Source: Gammaproteobacteria bacterium (GTDB lineage Bacteria; Pseudomonadota; Gammaproteobacteria; Burkholderiales; Rhodocyclaceae). From it: 64,000 nt of DNA. The translations under genes were made by a program, and so were the position numbers. The stretch is from contig JARFTZ010000011.1 in the NCBI GenBank assembly GCA_029289235.1, positions 1 to 64,000 on the forward strand, in the 5' to 3' direction. The notes below the pieces were generated by a model, which was not told where the DNA came from, did no database searches, and saw only the letters and a list, made by a program, of their open reading frames with translations. Below are positions 25,510 to 36,600 of this stretch, piece by piece (the stretch's first letter is position 1; each line of letters begins with the position of its first letter).

Positions 25510-27384
25510 TTAGCACACCCCGCCACGCAGTTTCCCCACCCGCAGCTTGAGATCATCCGGATCAACTTCTTCCGGCGGCACCGCCTCGCCGGCGACCAGG
25601 GCGATCCGGCGGAAGAGGCGGATGCAGGACGGCACGCGCATCGCCGGCCCGTAGCGGCGGCTGAAGAAGCTGCCCCATAGCCCGCACAGGGCCATCGGGA
25701 TCACCGGCACAGGCGTTTCGGCGACGATGCGCTGGACGCCATAGCGGAACGGGGTGAACTCGCCGTCGCGAGTGATCTGCCCTTCCGGGAACAGCCCGAT
25801 CAGTTCGCCGTTGCGCAACGCCTCCGCCGCCTGGGCGAACGCGGATTCCTTCATGGCGGCATCTTCCTTGGCCGGCGCGATGGGAATCGTCCGCACCTTG
25901 CGGAAGACGAAATTGGCGCCGGGCAAGGCGTAGATTCGATGGTCGATGATGAAACGGATCGGTCGTCGCACCGCGGCCATCACCACCACCGGATCGACGA
26001 AGCTGACGTGATTGCAGATCAGCACCGCCGGCCCGGTGTCAGGGATGCTGTCGAGACCGTGCTTGTCGAGGCGGTAGACCGCATGGATCAACAGGGAAGC
26101 AAGGAAGCGGACGAACTGTTCCGGCACCTGCCGGCAGACGTACCAGGCCACCAGCGCATTGAATCCGGCCGCCAGCCCGAACAACGCCGGGATCGACATT
26201 CCCGCCCCGAGCAGCACCCCGGCCGCCAGCGCGCCGACAACCATGAACAGCGCGTTGAGAATGTTGTTCGCGGCGATGATCCGCGCGCGATGCTCCGGCG
26301 CGCTGCGCGACTGCATCAGCACGTAGAGCGGCACGATGTAGAACCCGCCGAAGACGCCTATGGCAAGCAGATCGAACAACACCCGCCAGGTTGCGAAAGA
26401 CGACAACACGGCAGCAATCGGCAGCGGCGCGCCGGAATGGGCCGCCGGCGAAGCCAGCGCCAGGTCGAGGCCGAACAGCGCCAGACCGATCATGCCGAAC
26501 GGCACCAGCCCGATCTCGACGTGGCGGCCGGAGAACTTGTCGCAGAGCAGCGAGCCTGCACCGATCCCGACCGTGAAGATCGCCAGCATCAGCGTGACCA
26601 GCGTCTCGTCGCCGCCCAGCACGCTCTTGGCGTACACGGGGAACTGGGCGAGCAGCAGCGCGCCGTAGAGCCAGAACCAGGAGATGCCGAGGATCGCCAG
26701 GAACACGCCGCGATTTTCCCGGGCGAAGACCATGCTGCGCCACGTCTGGGTCATCGGATTGAGGTGGATGCGCAAACCGGGAGACGGCGGCGGCGCGGCG
26801 GGGATGCCGCGGCTCGCCAGGTAGCCGAAAACGGCGACAAGAATGGCGACAGCGGCTATCCAGCCGGTGCTCAACCCCGAACCGGCGAGCAAGCCGCCCG
26901 CCAGCGTGCCGACGAGGATCGAGACGAAAGTCCCCGCCTCGACCAGCGCGTTGCCGCCGACAAGTTCCTGTTCGGAAAGATGCTGCGGCAGGATCGCGTA
27001 CTTGACCGGCCCGAACAGCGCCGACTGCAGCCCCATCAGGAACAGCGCGAAGAGCAACACGGGCAGGCTGTGCAGGTAGAACCCGAGTGCGCCCAGACTC
27101 ATGACGACGATCTCCAGCAGCTTGGCAAGCTTCGCGAGCCGGGCCTTGTCGTACTTGTCGGCCAGTTGCCCGGCCGTGGCGGAGAACAGGAAGAAGGGGA
27201 GAATGAACAAGCCCGCCGCCAGGTTGGCCAAGGTTTCCGGCGTCAGCGTCGTCCACTGCGCGGTATTGAAGGTGAGCATGACCACCAGCGCGTTCTTGTA
27301 CAGGTTGTCGTTGAACGCGCCGAGAAACTGCGTCCAGAAGAACGGGGCGAAGCGGCGGGTGCCGAGCAAATGCATCTGTTTCAT
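25510..27384 (-). CDS. LplT-like MFS transporter fused to 1-acylglycerophosphate acyltransferase
   Basis: This is a 624-residue fusion. Residues about 1-415 are a 12-helix MFS domain of the lysophospholipid transporter type (start FFWTQFLGAFNDNLYKNALV). Residues about 430-620 are a PlsC-type acyltransferase with NHVSFVDP (the HxxxxD motif) and FPEGQITRDG (the EG motif). Such proteins bring lysophospholipid across the inner membrane and re-acylate it; the AMP-binding domain found in the longest homologues is absent. Its start overlaps the recG stop by four bases, and GAGGAG lies before the ATG. Confidence 0.9.
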   Translation of the reverse strand: MKQMHLLGTRRFAPFFWTQFLGAFNDNLYKNALVVMLTFNTAQWTTLTPETLANLAAGLFILPFFLFSATAGQLADKYDKARLAKLAKLLEIVVMSLGALGFYLHSLPVLLFALFLMGLQSALFGPVKYAILPQHLSEQELVGGNALVEAGTFVSILVGTLAGGLLAGSGLSTGWIAAVAILVAVFGYLASRGIPAAPPPSPGLRIHLNPMTQTWRSMVFARENRGVFLAILGISWFWLYGALLLAQFPVYAKSVLGGDETLVTLMLAIFTVGIGAGSLLCDKFSGRHVEIGLVPFGMIGLALFGLDLALASPAAHSGAPLPIAAVLSSFATWRVLFDLLAIGVFGGFYIVPLYVLMQSRSAPEHRARIIAANNILNALFMVVGALAAGVLLGAGMSIPALFGLAAGFNALVAWYVCRQVPEQFVRFLASLLIHAVYRLDKHGLDSIPDTGPAVLICNHVSFVDPVVVMAAVRRPIRFIIDHRIYALPGANFVFRKVRTIPIAPAKEDAAMKESAFAQAAEALRNGELIGLFPEGQITRDGEFTPFRYGVQRIVAETPVPVIPMALCGLWGSFFSRRYGPAMRVPSCIRLFRRIALVAGEAVPPEEVDPDDLKLRVGKLRGGVC

Positions 27385-29438
27385 GCTTTCAGCAACTCCT
27401 CTCGGCTGCCGAGCCAGCGCGCCAGATGACGGTCGGCGCGCTCGGGCGCCTTGCGCAGCAATTCATCGGCCATCTCCCGCGCCAGTTCGACAAGATCGGC
27501 GTCGGCCTCGAGATCGGCATAACGCAACAACGGCACTCCCGACTGGCGGCTGCCGACGAACTCGCCGGGGCCGCGCAGCTGCAGATCCTGGCGGGCGATC
27601 TCGAAACCGTCGGTATTCTCATAGATGATCTTCAGCCGCGCCCGCGCGGTTTCGGACAACGGCTGCTGGTAGAGCAGCACGCAGACCGATTCGTCCTTGC
27701 CGCGCCCGACCCGCCCGCGCAACTGGTGCAGCTGCGAGAGGCCGAAGCGTTCGGCGTGCTCGATGACCATCAGGCTGGCGTTCGGCACATCGACGCCGAC
27801 CTCGATGACCGTCGTCGCCACCAGCACCTCGATCTCGCCGGCGGAAAAGGCCGCCATCGTCGCCGCCTTCTCGTCGGCCTTCAGGCGCCCATGCACCAGC
27901 CCGACGCGCAAGCCGTCGAGTTCCTGCGACAACACGGCATGGGTGTCGATCGCCGTCTGCAACTGCAGCTTTTCCGACTCTTCGATCAGCGGGCAAACCC
28001 AATACACCTGCCTGCCGGCGGCCGCCGCATCGCGGATGCGAGCGATCACCTCGTCGCGGCGCGCGTCGGAAACCAGCCGGGTACGCACCGGCGTGCGCCC
28101 CGGCGGCAGTTCGTCGAGCACCGACACGTCGAGATCGGCGTAATAGCTCATCGCCAGCGTGCGCGGGATCGGCGTCGCCGACATCATCAACTGGTGCGGC
28201 ACGCCGCTTCCTGTTCCTCCCTTGCGCCGCAGGGCCAGGCGCTGGGCGACGCCGAAACGGTGCTGCTCGTCGACGACGGCCAGCCCCAGCCGGGCGAAAT
28301 CGACGCTTTCCTGGATCAGCGCATGTGTGCCGACAACCAGTTGCGCTTCCCCGGCCGCCCGCCGCTGCGCCGCCAGCTTCTCCGCCTTGCTCAGGCTGCC
28401 GGTCAGCCAGGCGACCGTCACGCCGAGCGGTTCGAGCCAGGCGCGCAACTTGAGGTAATGCTGTTCGGCCAGGATTTCGGTCGGCGCCATGAAGGCGGCC
28501 TGGAAGCCCGCCTCGATCGCCTGGCAGGCAGCCAGCGCGGCAACGATGGTCTTGCCGCTGCCGACGTCGCCCTGCAACAGGCGTTGCATCGGCATCGGCA
28601 GCGCCAGGTCGGCGCCGATCTCGGCGACCACCCGCCGTTGCGCAGCGGTCAGCGGAAAAGGCAACGCCGCCAGCAATCGCCCGGCCAGTCGCCCCCGAGC
28701 AGTGAGGCGCGGCGCACCGTTGCCGCGACGATTGAGATAGGCACGACGCAGCGAAAGCTGTTGCGCGAGCACTTCGTCGAACTTGATTCGCCGCCAGGCC
28801 GGGTGCGTCCGCTGCTGCAAGGACACTTCCGGCACCTCGGGCGGCGGTGCGTGCAAGGTCAGGACGGCGGCTGCGAACGCCGGCAGCCCCTGCCGCTGGA
28901 ACCAGGCCTCATCGAGCAGTTCGTCGAGCCCGTCGGCGTCAAGGGCGGCAGCGATGTGCCTGCGCAGGGCAGCCTGCGACACGCCCGCCGTCGTCGGATA
29001 GACCGGCGTCAGCGCCGCCGGCAATGGCGTCGACTCCTCGACCAGGCGATAGCGCGGATGGACCATCTCCGCCCCCAGGAAACCATGCCGGATCTCGCCG
29101 AACACGCGCAACTTGCGGCCTTCGTCGCGAGCGCGCTCCAGCTGTTTGGTCTGGCTGCCGTAGAAGTTGAGAAAGCGCAGCGTCAACTCGCCGCTCGCAT
29201 CGGCGACCCGCGCAACAAGTTGCCGGCGCGGCCGGAATTGCACCGAGACATCCAGCACCCCGACTTCCACCTGCACCGGACAGCCGGCTGGCGCGTGCGC
29301 CACTGGCAGAATCCGCGTTTCATCTTCGTAACGCAGCGGCAGGTGCAGAACCAGATCGCTTTGACGGGAAAGGCCCAGCTTGGCCAGCCGGGCCTTCAGC
29401 GCCGGCGGCGCCTTGATTTCCTCATCCGACAGCTTCAA
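27381..29438 (-). CDS. recG: ATP-dependent DNA helicase RecG
   Basis: This 685-residue helicase remodels stalled replication forks. It has an N-terminal wedge/OB part (about 50-150) and helicase lobes with Walker [14 protein letters not shown], the DEQH box in VVDEQHRFG, and the later motifs [12 protein letters not shown] and QLRGRVGRG. Length is normal. The start here is a TTG ([12 protein letters not shown]); it overlaps the end of the RidA gene by 17 bases. Confidence 0.95.
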   Translation of the reverse strand: MKLSDEEIKAPPALKARLAKLGLSRQSDLVLHLPLRYEDETRILPVAHAPAGCPVQVEVGVLDVSVQFRPRRQLVARVADASGELTLRFLNFYGSQTKQLERARDEGRKLRVFGEIRHGFLGAEMVHPRYRLVEESTPLPAALTPVYPTTAGVSQAALRRHIAAALDADGLDELLDEAWFQRQGLPAFAAAVLTLHAPPPEVPEVSLQQRTHPAWRRIKFDEVLAQQLSLRRAYLNRRGNGAPRLTARGRLAGRLLAALPFPLTAAQRRVVAEIGADLALPMPMQRLLQGDVGSGKTIVAALAACQAIEAGFQAAFMAPTEILAEQHYLKLRAWLEPLGVTVAWLTGSLSKAEKLAAQRRAAGEAQLVVGTHALIQESVDFARLGLAVVDEQHRFGVAQRLALRRKGGTGSGVPHQLMMSATPIPRTLAMSYYADLDVSVLDELPPGRTPVRTRLVSDARRDEVIARIRDAAAAGRQVYWVCPLIEESEKLQLQTAIDTHAVLSQELDGLRVGLVHGRLKADEKAATMAAFSAGEIEVLVATTVIEVGVDVPNASLMVIEHAERFGLSQLHQLRGRVGRGKDESVCVLLYQQPLSETARARLKIIYENTDGFEIARQDLQLRGPGEFVGSRQSGVPLLRYADLEADADLVELAREMADELLRKAPERADRHLARWLGSREELLKA

Positions 29439-29832
29439 CGCCCAGACTCAGGCTTGTCAGTTCCATGACGGCATCGACTTCGACCAAGGCGCCACGCGGC
29501 AACTCCGCCACGCCGACGACGGCACGCGCCGGGTACGGTTCGGAAAACAGTTTCGCCATCGCTTCATTGACCTTGGCGAAGTTCGCCAAATCCGTAAGAT
29601 AGACGTTGACCTTGACGATTTCGTCGAACGATCCGCCGGCTTCCTCGACAACCGCCTGGAGGTTCGCGAAAACGCGGTCGATCTGGGCGTCGATGCCTTC
29701 GACGAGATGCAGGGTCGACGGATCAAGTCCGATCTGGCCCGCCAGATAGACCGTATAGCCGACGCGGACCGCTTGTGAATAGGTGCCGATCGCGGCGGGG
29801 GCATTCGTTGTGCATATGACTGATTTGCTCAT
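29422..29832 (-). CDS. ridA: RidA/YjgF-family protein
   Basis: This is a 136-residue enzyme that removes reactive enamine/imine intermediates. It has the family features [33 protein letters not shown] and the arginine in [14 protein letters not shown]. The gene starts with AAGGAGAACAGCAAA before the ATG and overlaps recG. The RidA-recG-lplT order suggests one transcript. Assignment within the family (RidA itself or a close subgroup) is not certain. Confidence 0.88.
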   Translation of the reverse strand: MSKSVICTTNAPAAIGTYSQAVRVGYTVYLAGQIGLDPSTLHLVEGIDAQIDRVFANLQAVVEEAGGSFDEIVKVNVYLTDLANFAKVNEAMAKLFSEPYPARAVVGVAELPRGALVEVDAVMELTSLSLGVEAVG

Positions 29833-29885
29833 TTTGCTGTTCTCCTTTTCACTGCGTGTGCAAGAGCTTCCTTAAGGAATAATAA

Positions 29886-30239
29886 GTGACAACTCCGATC
29901 ATCGCCAATCTGGAAAAACTGCTCGGCGGGCCGCGGGACGGCGCCCTGCTGCGCTATTCGCTGGGCAACGAATGGCTCAAGGCCGGCGAGCCGGCGCGGG
30001 CCGCAACCTGCTTCCGCGAAGCGGTCAACCGCGATCCGGATTATTCGGCGGCCTGGAAGCTGCTCGGCAAGGCGCTCGCCGAGAGCGGCGCGCTGGCGGA
30101 GGCGCTGGAGGCGTATCGCGGCGGCATCGCCGTCGCCACGGCCAAAGGAGACCTGCAGGCGGCCAAGGAGATGGGCGTCTTCACCAAACGCATCGCTCGC
30201 CAGCTCGGCGTTGCCGACGATGAACCGGAAGGAGTCTGA
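29886..30239 (+). CDS. TPR-containing protein
   Basis: This is a 117-residue protein with about two to three tetratricopeptide repeats (NEWLKAGEPARAATCFREAV, WKLLGKALAESGALAEALEA). It probably acts as a binding scaffold. The start codon is GTG with TAAGGAATAATAA before it. It is divergent from ridA and ends exactly where the SPOR gene ends on the other strand. Confidence 0.8.
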   Translation: MTTPIIANLEKLLGGPRDGALLRYSLGNEWLKAGEPARAATCFREAVNRDPDYSAAWKLLGKALAESGALAEALEAYRGGIAVATAKGDLQAAKEMGVFTKRIARQLGVADDEPEGV

Positions 30240-31004
30240 CTACTTCTTCCCGTTGCGGGGCAACGGCACCGACTCGACACCCATCGCCCGCAGCTTCGCC
30301 CGCGCTGCCTCGGACTCCTTGCGGCTCTTGAAAGGACCGACCAGAACGCGCGTCTCGATCGTCGCCGGGATTCCCTCCTGTACCAGGCGGGCGTGAAGCT
30401 CCTCCGCCCGTTGCGGATCAACGAAAACGCCGGCTTGCAGCGAGTAGCCCGACAGCAGCCGGGGCAGCAGTTTCGGCGACGGCGCCGGGGCTGCCGGCTT
30501 CTCCGTCGCAACGGACGACTCGACCACGCGCGGCGGCAGCTTCTCGGCGCTGCGTGGTTGAGCGGCGGCCCGGGAGCCCTCGGCGACCGCGACCGGCTGC
30601 GGCGGCTTGGCCTTCGTCGTTCCCGGAACAGCATCAACCTCCGGCGCCGGCGGCAATGCGACCGTCCGTCCGGACTTGTCGACCGGCGCACCGGTTGATT
30701 CGGGCTCGCTGATCTTCGTTTCTTCCTCCGGCGGCGGTGTGACCGGCTCGACCGGAACGACGGGTTGCGTCAAGGCCTTTTTCGGCACGGGAACCGGTTC
30801 GGTGAATTTCGGGTATTCGACCTCCGGCGCTTCGCCAGGCGCCGCCAGGTAGTCAAACAGGGCGAGTCCGCCGAGCAGGCCGACAACCATGACTCCGGCA
30901 ATCCCGATGCGCCAGAGCAGCTTGCGCCGCACGTCGGTAAGCGCACCCGGTTTGCCGTCTTCAGCTTGTTGCTTCGGTTGATCGGTCGTCTGGCTGTTGA
31001 TCAT
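30240..31004 (-). CDS. SPOR-domain membrane protein (DedD-like)
   Basis: This is a 254-residue protein. It has a cytoplasmic N-terminus, one membrane helix (about 31-50, LWRIGIAGVMVVGLLGGLAL), a long Pro/Glu/Lys-rich periplasmic linker, and a C-terminal SPOR domain (about 180-250, YSLQAGVFVDPQRAEELHAR). SPOR domains bind denuded glycan at the septum, so a cell-division role is likely. The ATG follows GGGAGAAAAA. It is 26 bases from the DUF2802 gene and probably co-transcribed with it. Confidence 0.85.
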   Translation of the reverse strand: MINSQTTDQPKQQAEDGKPGALTDVRRKLLWRIGIAGVMVVGLLGGLALFDYLAAPGEAPEVEYPKFTEPVPVPKKALTQPVVPVEPVTPPPEEETKISEPESTGAPVDKSGRTVALPPAPEVDAVPGTTKAKPPQPVAVAEGSRAAAQPRSAEKLPPRVVESSVATEKPAAPAPSPKLLPRLLSGYSLQAGVFVDPQRAEELHARLVQEGIPATIETRVLVGPFKSRKESEAARAKLRAMGVESVPLPRNGKK

Positions 31005-31030
31005 TTTTTCTCCCTGACGCGAAAGGCGAC

Positions 31031-31627
31031 TCAGTCGAGCGCCCCGCCCCGGTCCTGTTCCTGGTTGCGCGCCAGGGCAACAACCAGATCGGCTTCGGCA
31101 CGCGATATCCCGCAGAGCTGCGAAATTCCCGCAGCGTCCTGCCCCTGCAGCGCCAATTGCATCGCGTCACTGTAGAACGGCGAGGTGTTCTGCGCCACCT
31201 GCACCCGCGACAGTTCGCGCCGCTGCTCATCGCGGAATGCCTGCACTTCGGCCCGCAATCCGCCCAGTTCCCGGCGCAGTTGCGCGACCTCCTGCTCAAG
31301 CATTTCGACCCGGCGCGCATCGATGGAAACCTCCGGCGGTTCGTTCCAGGCAAAGGCGCGCTCCCGTTCGCGGGGCTCCTCGGGCAGTGCCGGCTCGGCC
31401 GGCGTCTCAGCCACAGGCCTGGCGGACGGGTTCTCGACCTCCTGCACGGCGACATAAGCCGCAACGGCAGCCGGCGCAGCATGGGGCGCCGGGGTTTGTG
31501 CCTGCGCCGCGCTGTTCTTCAAGCGGCTGATACGCATGAAGGCAATCAAAATGTAGACCACCAGCAACGCCACGACGGCGATCAACGCTTCGCGCCAGCC
31601 CAGATACGCCAGAAAGTCGGGGTCCAT
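31031..31627 (-). CDS. DUF2802 protein
   Basis: This is a 198-residue protein. It has one N-terminal membrane helix (about 12-32), an Ala/Pro-rich linker, a coiled coil (about 105-145, VEMLEQEVAQLRRELGGLRA) and the DUF2802 segment at the C-terminus (YSDAMQLALQGQDAAGISQL, CGISRAEADLVVALAR). The function of the family is unknown; it often lies near flagellar or division genes. No clear ribosome binding site is seen. Confidence 0.75.
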   Translation of the reverse strand: MDPDFLAYLGWREALIAVVALLVVYILIAFMRISRLKNSAAQAQTPAPHAAPAAVAAYVAVQEVENPSARPVAETPAEPALPEEPRERERAFAWNEPPEVSIDARRVEMLEQEVAQLRRELGGLRAEVQAFRDEQRRELSRVQVAQNTSPFYSDAMQLALQGQDAAGISQLCGISRAEADLVVALARNQEQDRGGALD

Positions 31628-31782
31628 TGAATACCTGCGAATGCAATTTTGCGCGCTATTATGCCAGAGCCAGTCTTTGAGCCCCCCTGCTTTCGGGCAT
31701 CAAGGCGCCCCCCCGGGATACAATGCCCGTTCTCTTCCCGCTGCCTGTTTTCCGGCACTCCACGCATTTCCCGCAACCTGCC

Positions 31783-33630
31783 ATGCGCCGCTCGAATCGC
31801 CATTCGTCCACCTTTCATCTCGACCCGCCCGCCGAGAGTTCCTCCGCCCATCCGTGGAAGACCGTCGGCCGCCTCGCGCCCTATCTCTGGCAGCACAAGT
31901 GGCGCGTCCTGTTTTCCTTCGCCTGCCTCGTCGCCGCCAAGCTGGCCAACGTTTCCGTGCCGATGGTCTTCAAGTCGATGATCGACGACCTCTCGGAACC
32001 GCAGCGCGCCGTCGGCCTGCCGATCCTGCTGCTGGTGCTCTACGGCGTCCTGAAGTTCGCCAACTCGATGTTCACCGAACTGCGCGAGATCCTCTTCGCC
32101 CGCGTCACCCAGGAGGCGGTGCGGCGCGTGTCGCTGGAAGTCTTCCGCCACCTGCACGCGCTTTCGCTGCGTTTCCACCTCGAACGGCAGACCGGGGGCA
32201 TCTCGCGCGACATGGAGCGGGGCAACCGCTCGATTTCCAGCCTGATCACCTACACGCTCTATTCGATCCTGCCGACGCTCGTGGAGATCGGCCTGGTGAT
32301 CGGCATCCTGGCAACCCAATACGACGGTGGTTTCGTCCTGATCACCATGCTGTCGCTGACGGCGTACGTCATCTTCACGGTGCTCATCAGCAACTGGCGG
32401 ATCGGCATCCGGCGGCGCGCCAACCAGGCCGACTCGGCGGCGAACACCGACGCCATCGACAGCCTGCTCAACTACGAGACGGTCAAGTATTTCAACAACG
32501 AGGAACACGAAGCACGGCGCTACGACGCGCATTTGCGCGAATGGGAGGATGCGGCGACGCAGAGCCAGGTGTCGCTGTCCTGGCTCAACATGGGGCAGCA
32601 GGTCATCATTGCCGCGGCGGTCACGGCGATGATGTGGCGCGCGACCGCCGGGGTGAACAACGGCACGATGACCCTCGGCGACCTGGTGCTGGTCAACGCC
32701 TTGCTCGTGCAGCTTTACATGCCGCTGAATTTCCTCGGCGTGATCTACCGTGAAATCCGCCAGGCCCTGGCCGACATCGAGCGGATGTTCGGCCTGCTCA
32801 ACGTGCATCGTGAAATCGCCGACGCGCCGGACGCCCTTGCCCTCAATGCCGAGACAGTCCAGGTGCAGTTCGACGATGTCGACTTTGCCTACGACCGCAA
32901 GCGGCCGATCCTCAGCGGCGTCAGCTTTTCCGTCCCGGCGGGGGCAACAGTCGCCGTGGTCGGCGAATCGGGATCCGGCAAGTCGACGCTCGCCCGCCTG
33001 CTCTACCGCTTCTACGACGTCGATCGCGGCGCGATCCGGGTCAATGGCCACGACCTGCGCAAGCTTACTCAATCCAGCCTGCGCGCGGCGATCGCGATCG
33101 TGCCGCAGGACACGATCCTGTTCAACGACACGATCTTCTACAACATCCAGTACGGGCGACCCGACGCCTCCCGCGAGGAAGTCATCGCGGCCGCCGAGGC
33201 CGCCCGCCTCACCGGCTTCATCAGGCTGTTGCCGCAGGGGTTCGACACCCGCGTCGGCGAACGCGGGCTCAAGCTCTCCGGCGGCGAGAAGCAGCGTGTC
33301 GCCATCGCCCGCGCCCTGCTCAAGAACCCGCCGCTGCTCGTCTTCGACGAAGCCACCTCCTCGCTCGACTCGAAGACCGAACAGGCCATCCAGGCGAGCA
33401 TCGAAAGCGCCTCGCGCGGGCGGACGACGCTGGTGATCGCCCACCGGCTGTCGACGGTGATGAACGCCGACGGGATCCTGGTCATGGACGCCGGCCGGAT
33501 CGTCGAGCGCGGGACGCACGCCGAGCTGATCGCCGCCAACGGCCGCTACGCGCAGATGTGGGCACTGCAGCAGAGGGAGGACGAGAGCGCAGAGAACATG
33601 CTGGAAAACTCTTTGGAGGCGACGACGTAA
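31783..33630 (+). CDS. ATM1/HMT-type ABC exporter
   Basis: This 615-residue half-transporter has a six-helix membrane domain and a C-terminal ATPase. The ATPase has Walker A GESGSGKSTLARLL, signature LSGGEKQRVAIARALL, Walker B LLVFDEATSSLD and the H-loop in VIAHRLSTVMNADG. The membrane part (LLNYETVKYFNNEEHEARRY) is that of the mitochondrial ATM1 / heavy-metal exporter branch, which exports glutathione-linked sulfur, cluster intermediates or metals. The ATG at 31783 is preferred over one at 31723. It ends three bases before the histidine kinase gene. Confidence 0.92.
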   Translation: MRRSNRHSSTFHLDPPAESSSAHPWKTVGRLAPYLWQHKWRVLFSFACLVAAKLANVSVPMVFKSMIDDLSEPQRAVGLPILLLVLYGVLKFANSMFTELREILFARVTQEAVRRVSLEVFRHLHALSLRFHLERQTGGISRDMERGNRSISSLITYTLYSILPTLVEIGLVIGILATQYDGGFVLITMLSLTAYVIFTVLISNWRIGIRRRANQADSAANTDAIDSLLNYETVKYFNNEEHEARRYDAHLREWEDAATQSQVSLSWLNMGQQVIIAAAVTAMMWRATAGVNNGTMTLGDLVLVNALLVQLYMPLNFLGVIYREIRQALADIERMFGLLNVHREIADAPDALALNAETVQVQFDDVDFAYDRKRPILSGVSFSVPAGATVAVVGESGSGKSTLARLLYRFYDVDRGAIRVNGHDLRKLTQSSLRAAIAIVPQDTILFNDTIFYNIQYGRPDASREEVIAAAEAARLTGFIRLLPQGFDTRVGERGLKLSGGEKQRVAIARALLKNPPLLVFDEATSSLDSKTEQAIQASIESASRGRTTLVIAHRLSTVMNADGILVMDAGRIVERGTHAELIAANGRYAQMWALQQREDESAENMLENSLEATT

Positions 33631-33633
33631 GCC

Positions 33634-36600
33634 ATGTCCGCGCCCGCCGAACCGCTGCAGCGCGTCGTCAAGATTCGCCGCGACTACAACACCTGGGTCG
33701 CCAACGAGACGCTGGAAGACTACGCGCTGCGCTTCACGCCGCACAGCTTCCGCAAGTGGTCAGCGCTGCGCGTGGCCAACACGGCGTTCGGTGCTTCCTC
33801 CTTCCTGGTGCTGGAAGCCGTCGGCGCGACGATGCTGGTCGGCAGCGGCTTCATCAACGCCTTCTGGGCCATCCTCGCCACCGGCCTGATCATCTTCCTG
33901 ATCGGCCTGCCGATCAGCCACGCGGCGGCACGGCACGGGCTGGACATGGACCTGCTGACGCGCGGCGCCGGCTTCGGCTACATCGGTTCGACGATCACCT
34001 CGCTGATCTACGCGTCCTTCACCTTCATCTTCTTCGCCCTCGAAGCGGCGATCATGGCCTATGCGCTGGAACTGGCGTTCGGCATCCCGCCGGCCTGGGG
34101 CTATCTCATCTGCGCGCTGGTCGTCATCCCGCTGGTCACCCACGGCGTCACCGTCATCAGCCGACTGCAGGCGTGGACGCAGCCGGTATGGCTGGCCTTG
34201 CTGATCCTGCCGTTCGCCTTTTTGCTGGTCGAGGAGCCGCAGGTGCTGCAGGGTCTGATGCGCTACGCCGGCGTCGACGGCAGCGGCGACCGCTTCTCGA
34301 TGCCGCTGTTCGGCGCCGCGCTGACCGTCGGCATCGCGCTGGTCACGCAGATGGGCGAGCAGGCCGACTACCTGCGCTTCATGCCCGAGCGCACGCCGGC
34401 CAACGCCCGGCGCTGGTGGCTGGCGACGCTCCTCGGCGGCCCCGGCTGGATCCTCCCCGGCGTAGCCAAGATGCTCGGCGGCGCGCTGCTCGCCTACCTC
34501 GCCCTGCGCAACGCGGTGCCGGTCGAAAAGGCGGTCGACCCGAACCAGATGTACCTGATCGGCTTCTCGTACGTTTTCTCCAATTCAACGCTGGCCATCG
34601 GTGCGACCGTCCTCTTCGTCGTTATCTCGCAACTGAAGATCAACGTCACCAACGCCTACGCCGGCTCGCTGGCCTGGTCGAATTTCTTCGCCCGTTTGAC
34701 GCACAGCCACCCCGGCCGCGTGGTCTGGGTCGTCTTCAACACGCTGATCGCCTTGCTGCTGATGGAACTCGACGTCTTCCAGGCGCTCGGGCAGGTGCTC
34801 GGCCTGTATTCGAACATCGCGATTTCCTGGATGGCCGCGGTCGTCGCCGACCTCGTCATCAACAAGCCGCTCGGCCTGTCGCCGCCCGGCATCGAGTTCA
34901 AGCGCAGCCATCTCTACGACATCAACCCGGTCGGCGTCGGCGCGATGGGCATCGCCTCGCTGCTGTCGATCGCCGCGTTCACCGGCCTGCTCGGCGATGC
35001 GCTGCAGCCCTACGCCAGCTTCATCGCCCTGCTCTGCGCGTTCGTCACTGCCCCACTGCTCGCCTGGTGGACCGGCGGCCGCTATTACCTCGTGCGGCAG
35101 GACCGGGTCGCCGCCGGCAAGCAACGCTGCTGCATCTGCGAACGCGACTACGAGGCCGAGGACACCGCGCATTGCCCGGCCTATTCCGGCCCGATCTGCT
35201 CGCTGTGCTGCTCGCTCGACGCGCGTTGCGACGACCTGTGCAAGCCCGGCGCCAACCTCGCCGGCCAGTGGCGCGGCCTGCTCGAACGCCGGCTGCCGGC
35301 GTCGGTGATCCCCTACCTCGATACCGGCCTGGTGCACTACCTGCTGCTGATGGCCGGCATCGTGCCGCTGCTCGCCGGGCTGCTCGGCCTGCTGTACACA
35401 CACGAGGTGCTGGCACTGGCCCCGGCGCAGGCCGCGCTGCTCCCGCAGTTGCAGCAGGTGTTCATCAAGACCTTCTCGGCGCTGCTGCTGTTTGCCGGCA
35501 TCGGCGCCTGGTGGATGGTGCTGGCGCACAAGAGCCGGCAGGTCGCGCAGGAGGAATCGAACCGGCAGACACACCTGCTGATGCAGGAAATCGCCTCGCA
35601 CCAGCGCACCGACGAACAGCTGCAGAAAGCCAAGCTCGCCGCCGACCAGGCCAACCTGGCGAAGAGCCGCTACATCTCGGCGATCAGCCACGAGTTGCGC
35701 ACGCCGCTCAACAGCATCCTCGGCTACGCGCAGATTCTCGACCACGACGAGGCCGTTCCGCCCAACCGGCGGCAGGCCGTCAGCGTGATCCGCAAGAGCG
35801 GCGACCACCTGCTCTCGGTCATCGAAGGCACGCTGGACATCGCGCGCATCGAGAGCGGCAAGATGACGCTCGAAACCAAGCCGTTCGACTTTCCCGAGTT
35901 CCTGCAGCAGATCGTCGGCATGTTCGAACTGCAGGCGCGCAACAAGGGACTCGGCTTCCATTACGAGCCGGTCGGCGAGCTGCCGGCCGTGGTGCGCGCC
36001 GATCCGCGCCGCCTGCGCCAGATCCTGATCAACGTGCTCGGCAACGCGGTGAAATTCACCGTCTCCGGCAGCGTCACCTTCCGCGTCGAATTCCGCCACG
36101 ACGTCGCCAGCTTCGAGATCCGCGACACCGGGCCGGGCATCCCCGAGGACGAGCGCGAGCGCATCTTCGAACCCTTCGTGCGCGGGCGCACGGCACAGGC
36201 CAGCGGCAGCGGCGTCGGGCTGACCGTCGCGCGCATGCTGACGACACTGATGGGCGGCGAGATGACGGTCAGCAGCGCGCCCGGCGAGGGCAGCGTCTTC
36301 CGCATGCGCCTGTTCCTGCCGCAGGTTCATGCCGTGCAGGCGGAGCGCGAACTGCCGCGCGCCGCGCGCATCGGCTACGTCGGCATCCGCCGCCGCGTCC
36401 TGGTCGTCGACAACGAGAAGGACGACCGCGACATGCTGCAGAGCGTCCTCGACCCGCTCGGCTTCCAGGTCGAGCAGGCGGCCAGTGGCGAGGAGTGTCT
36501 GCAACTCGTCCCGAGCTTCGCCCCGCACCTGATCTTCATGGATCTGGCGATGCCCGGCATGGACGGCTGGGAGACGATCCGGCAGCTGCGCGAACAGGAA

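Noticed and set aside
31582-33744. 720-codon open frame antisense to the ABC exporter
   Set aside because: Long antisense frames are common in GC-rich genes. The plus strand encodes a complete transporter with all ATPase motifs. The antisense frame has low-complexity Arg/Asp/Gly composition and no domain. The same applies to 34585-37059 and 40023-42686.
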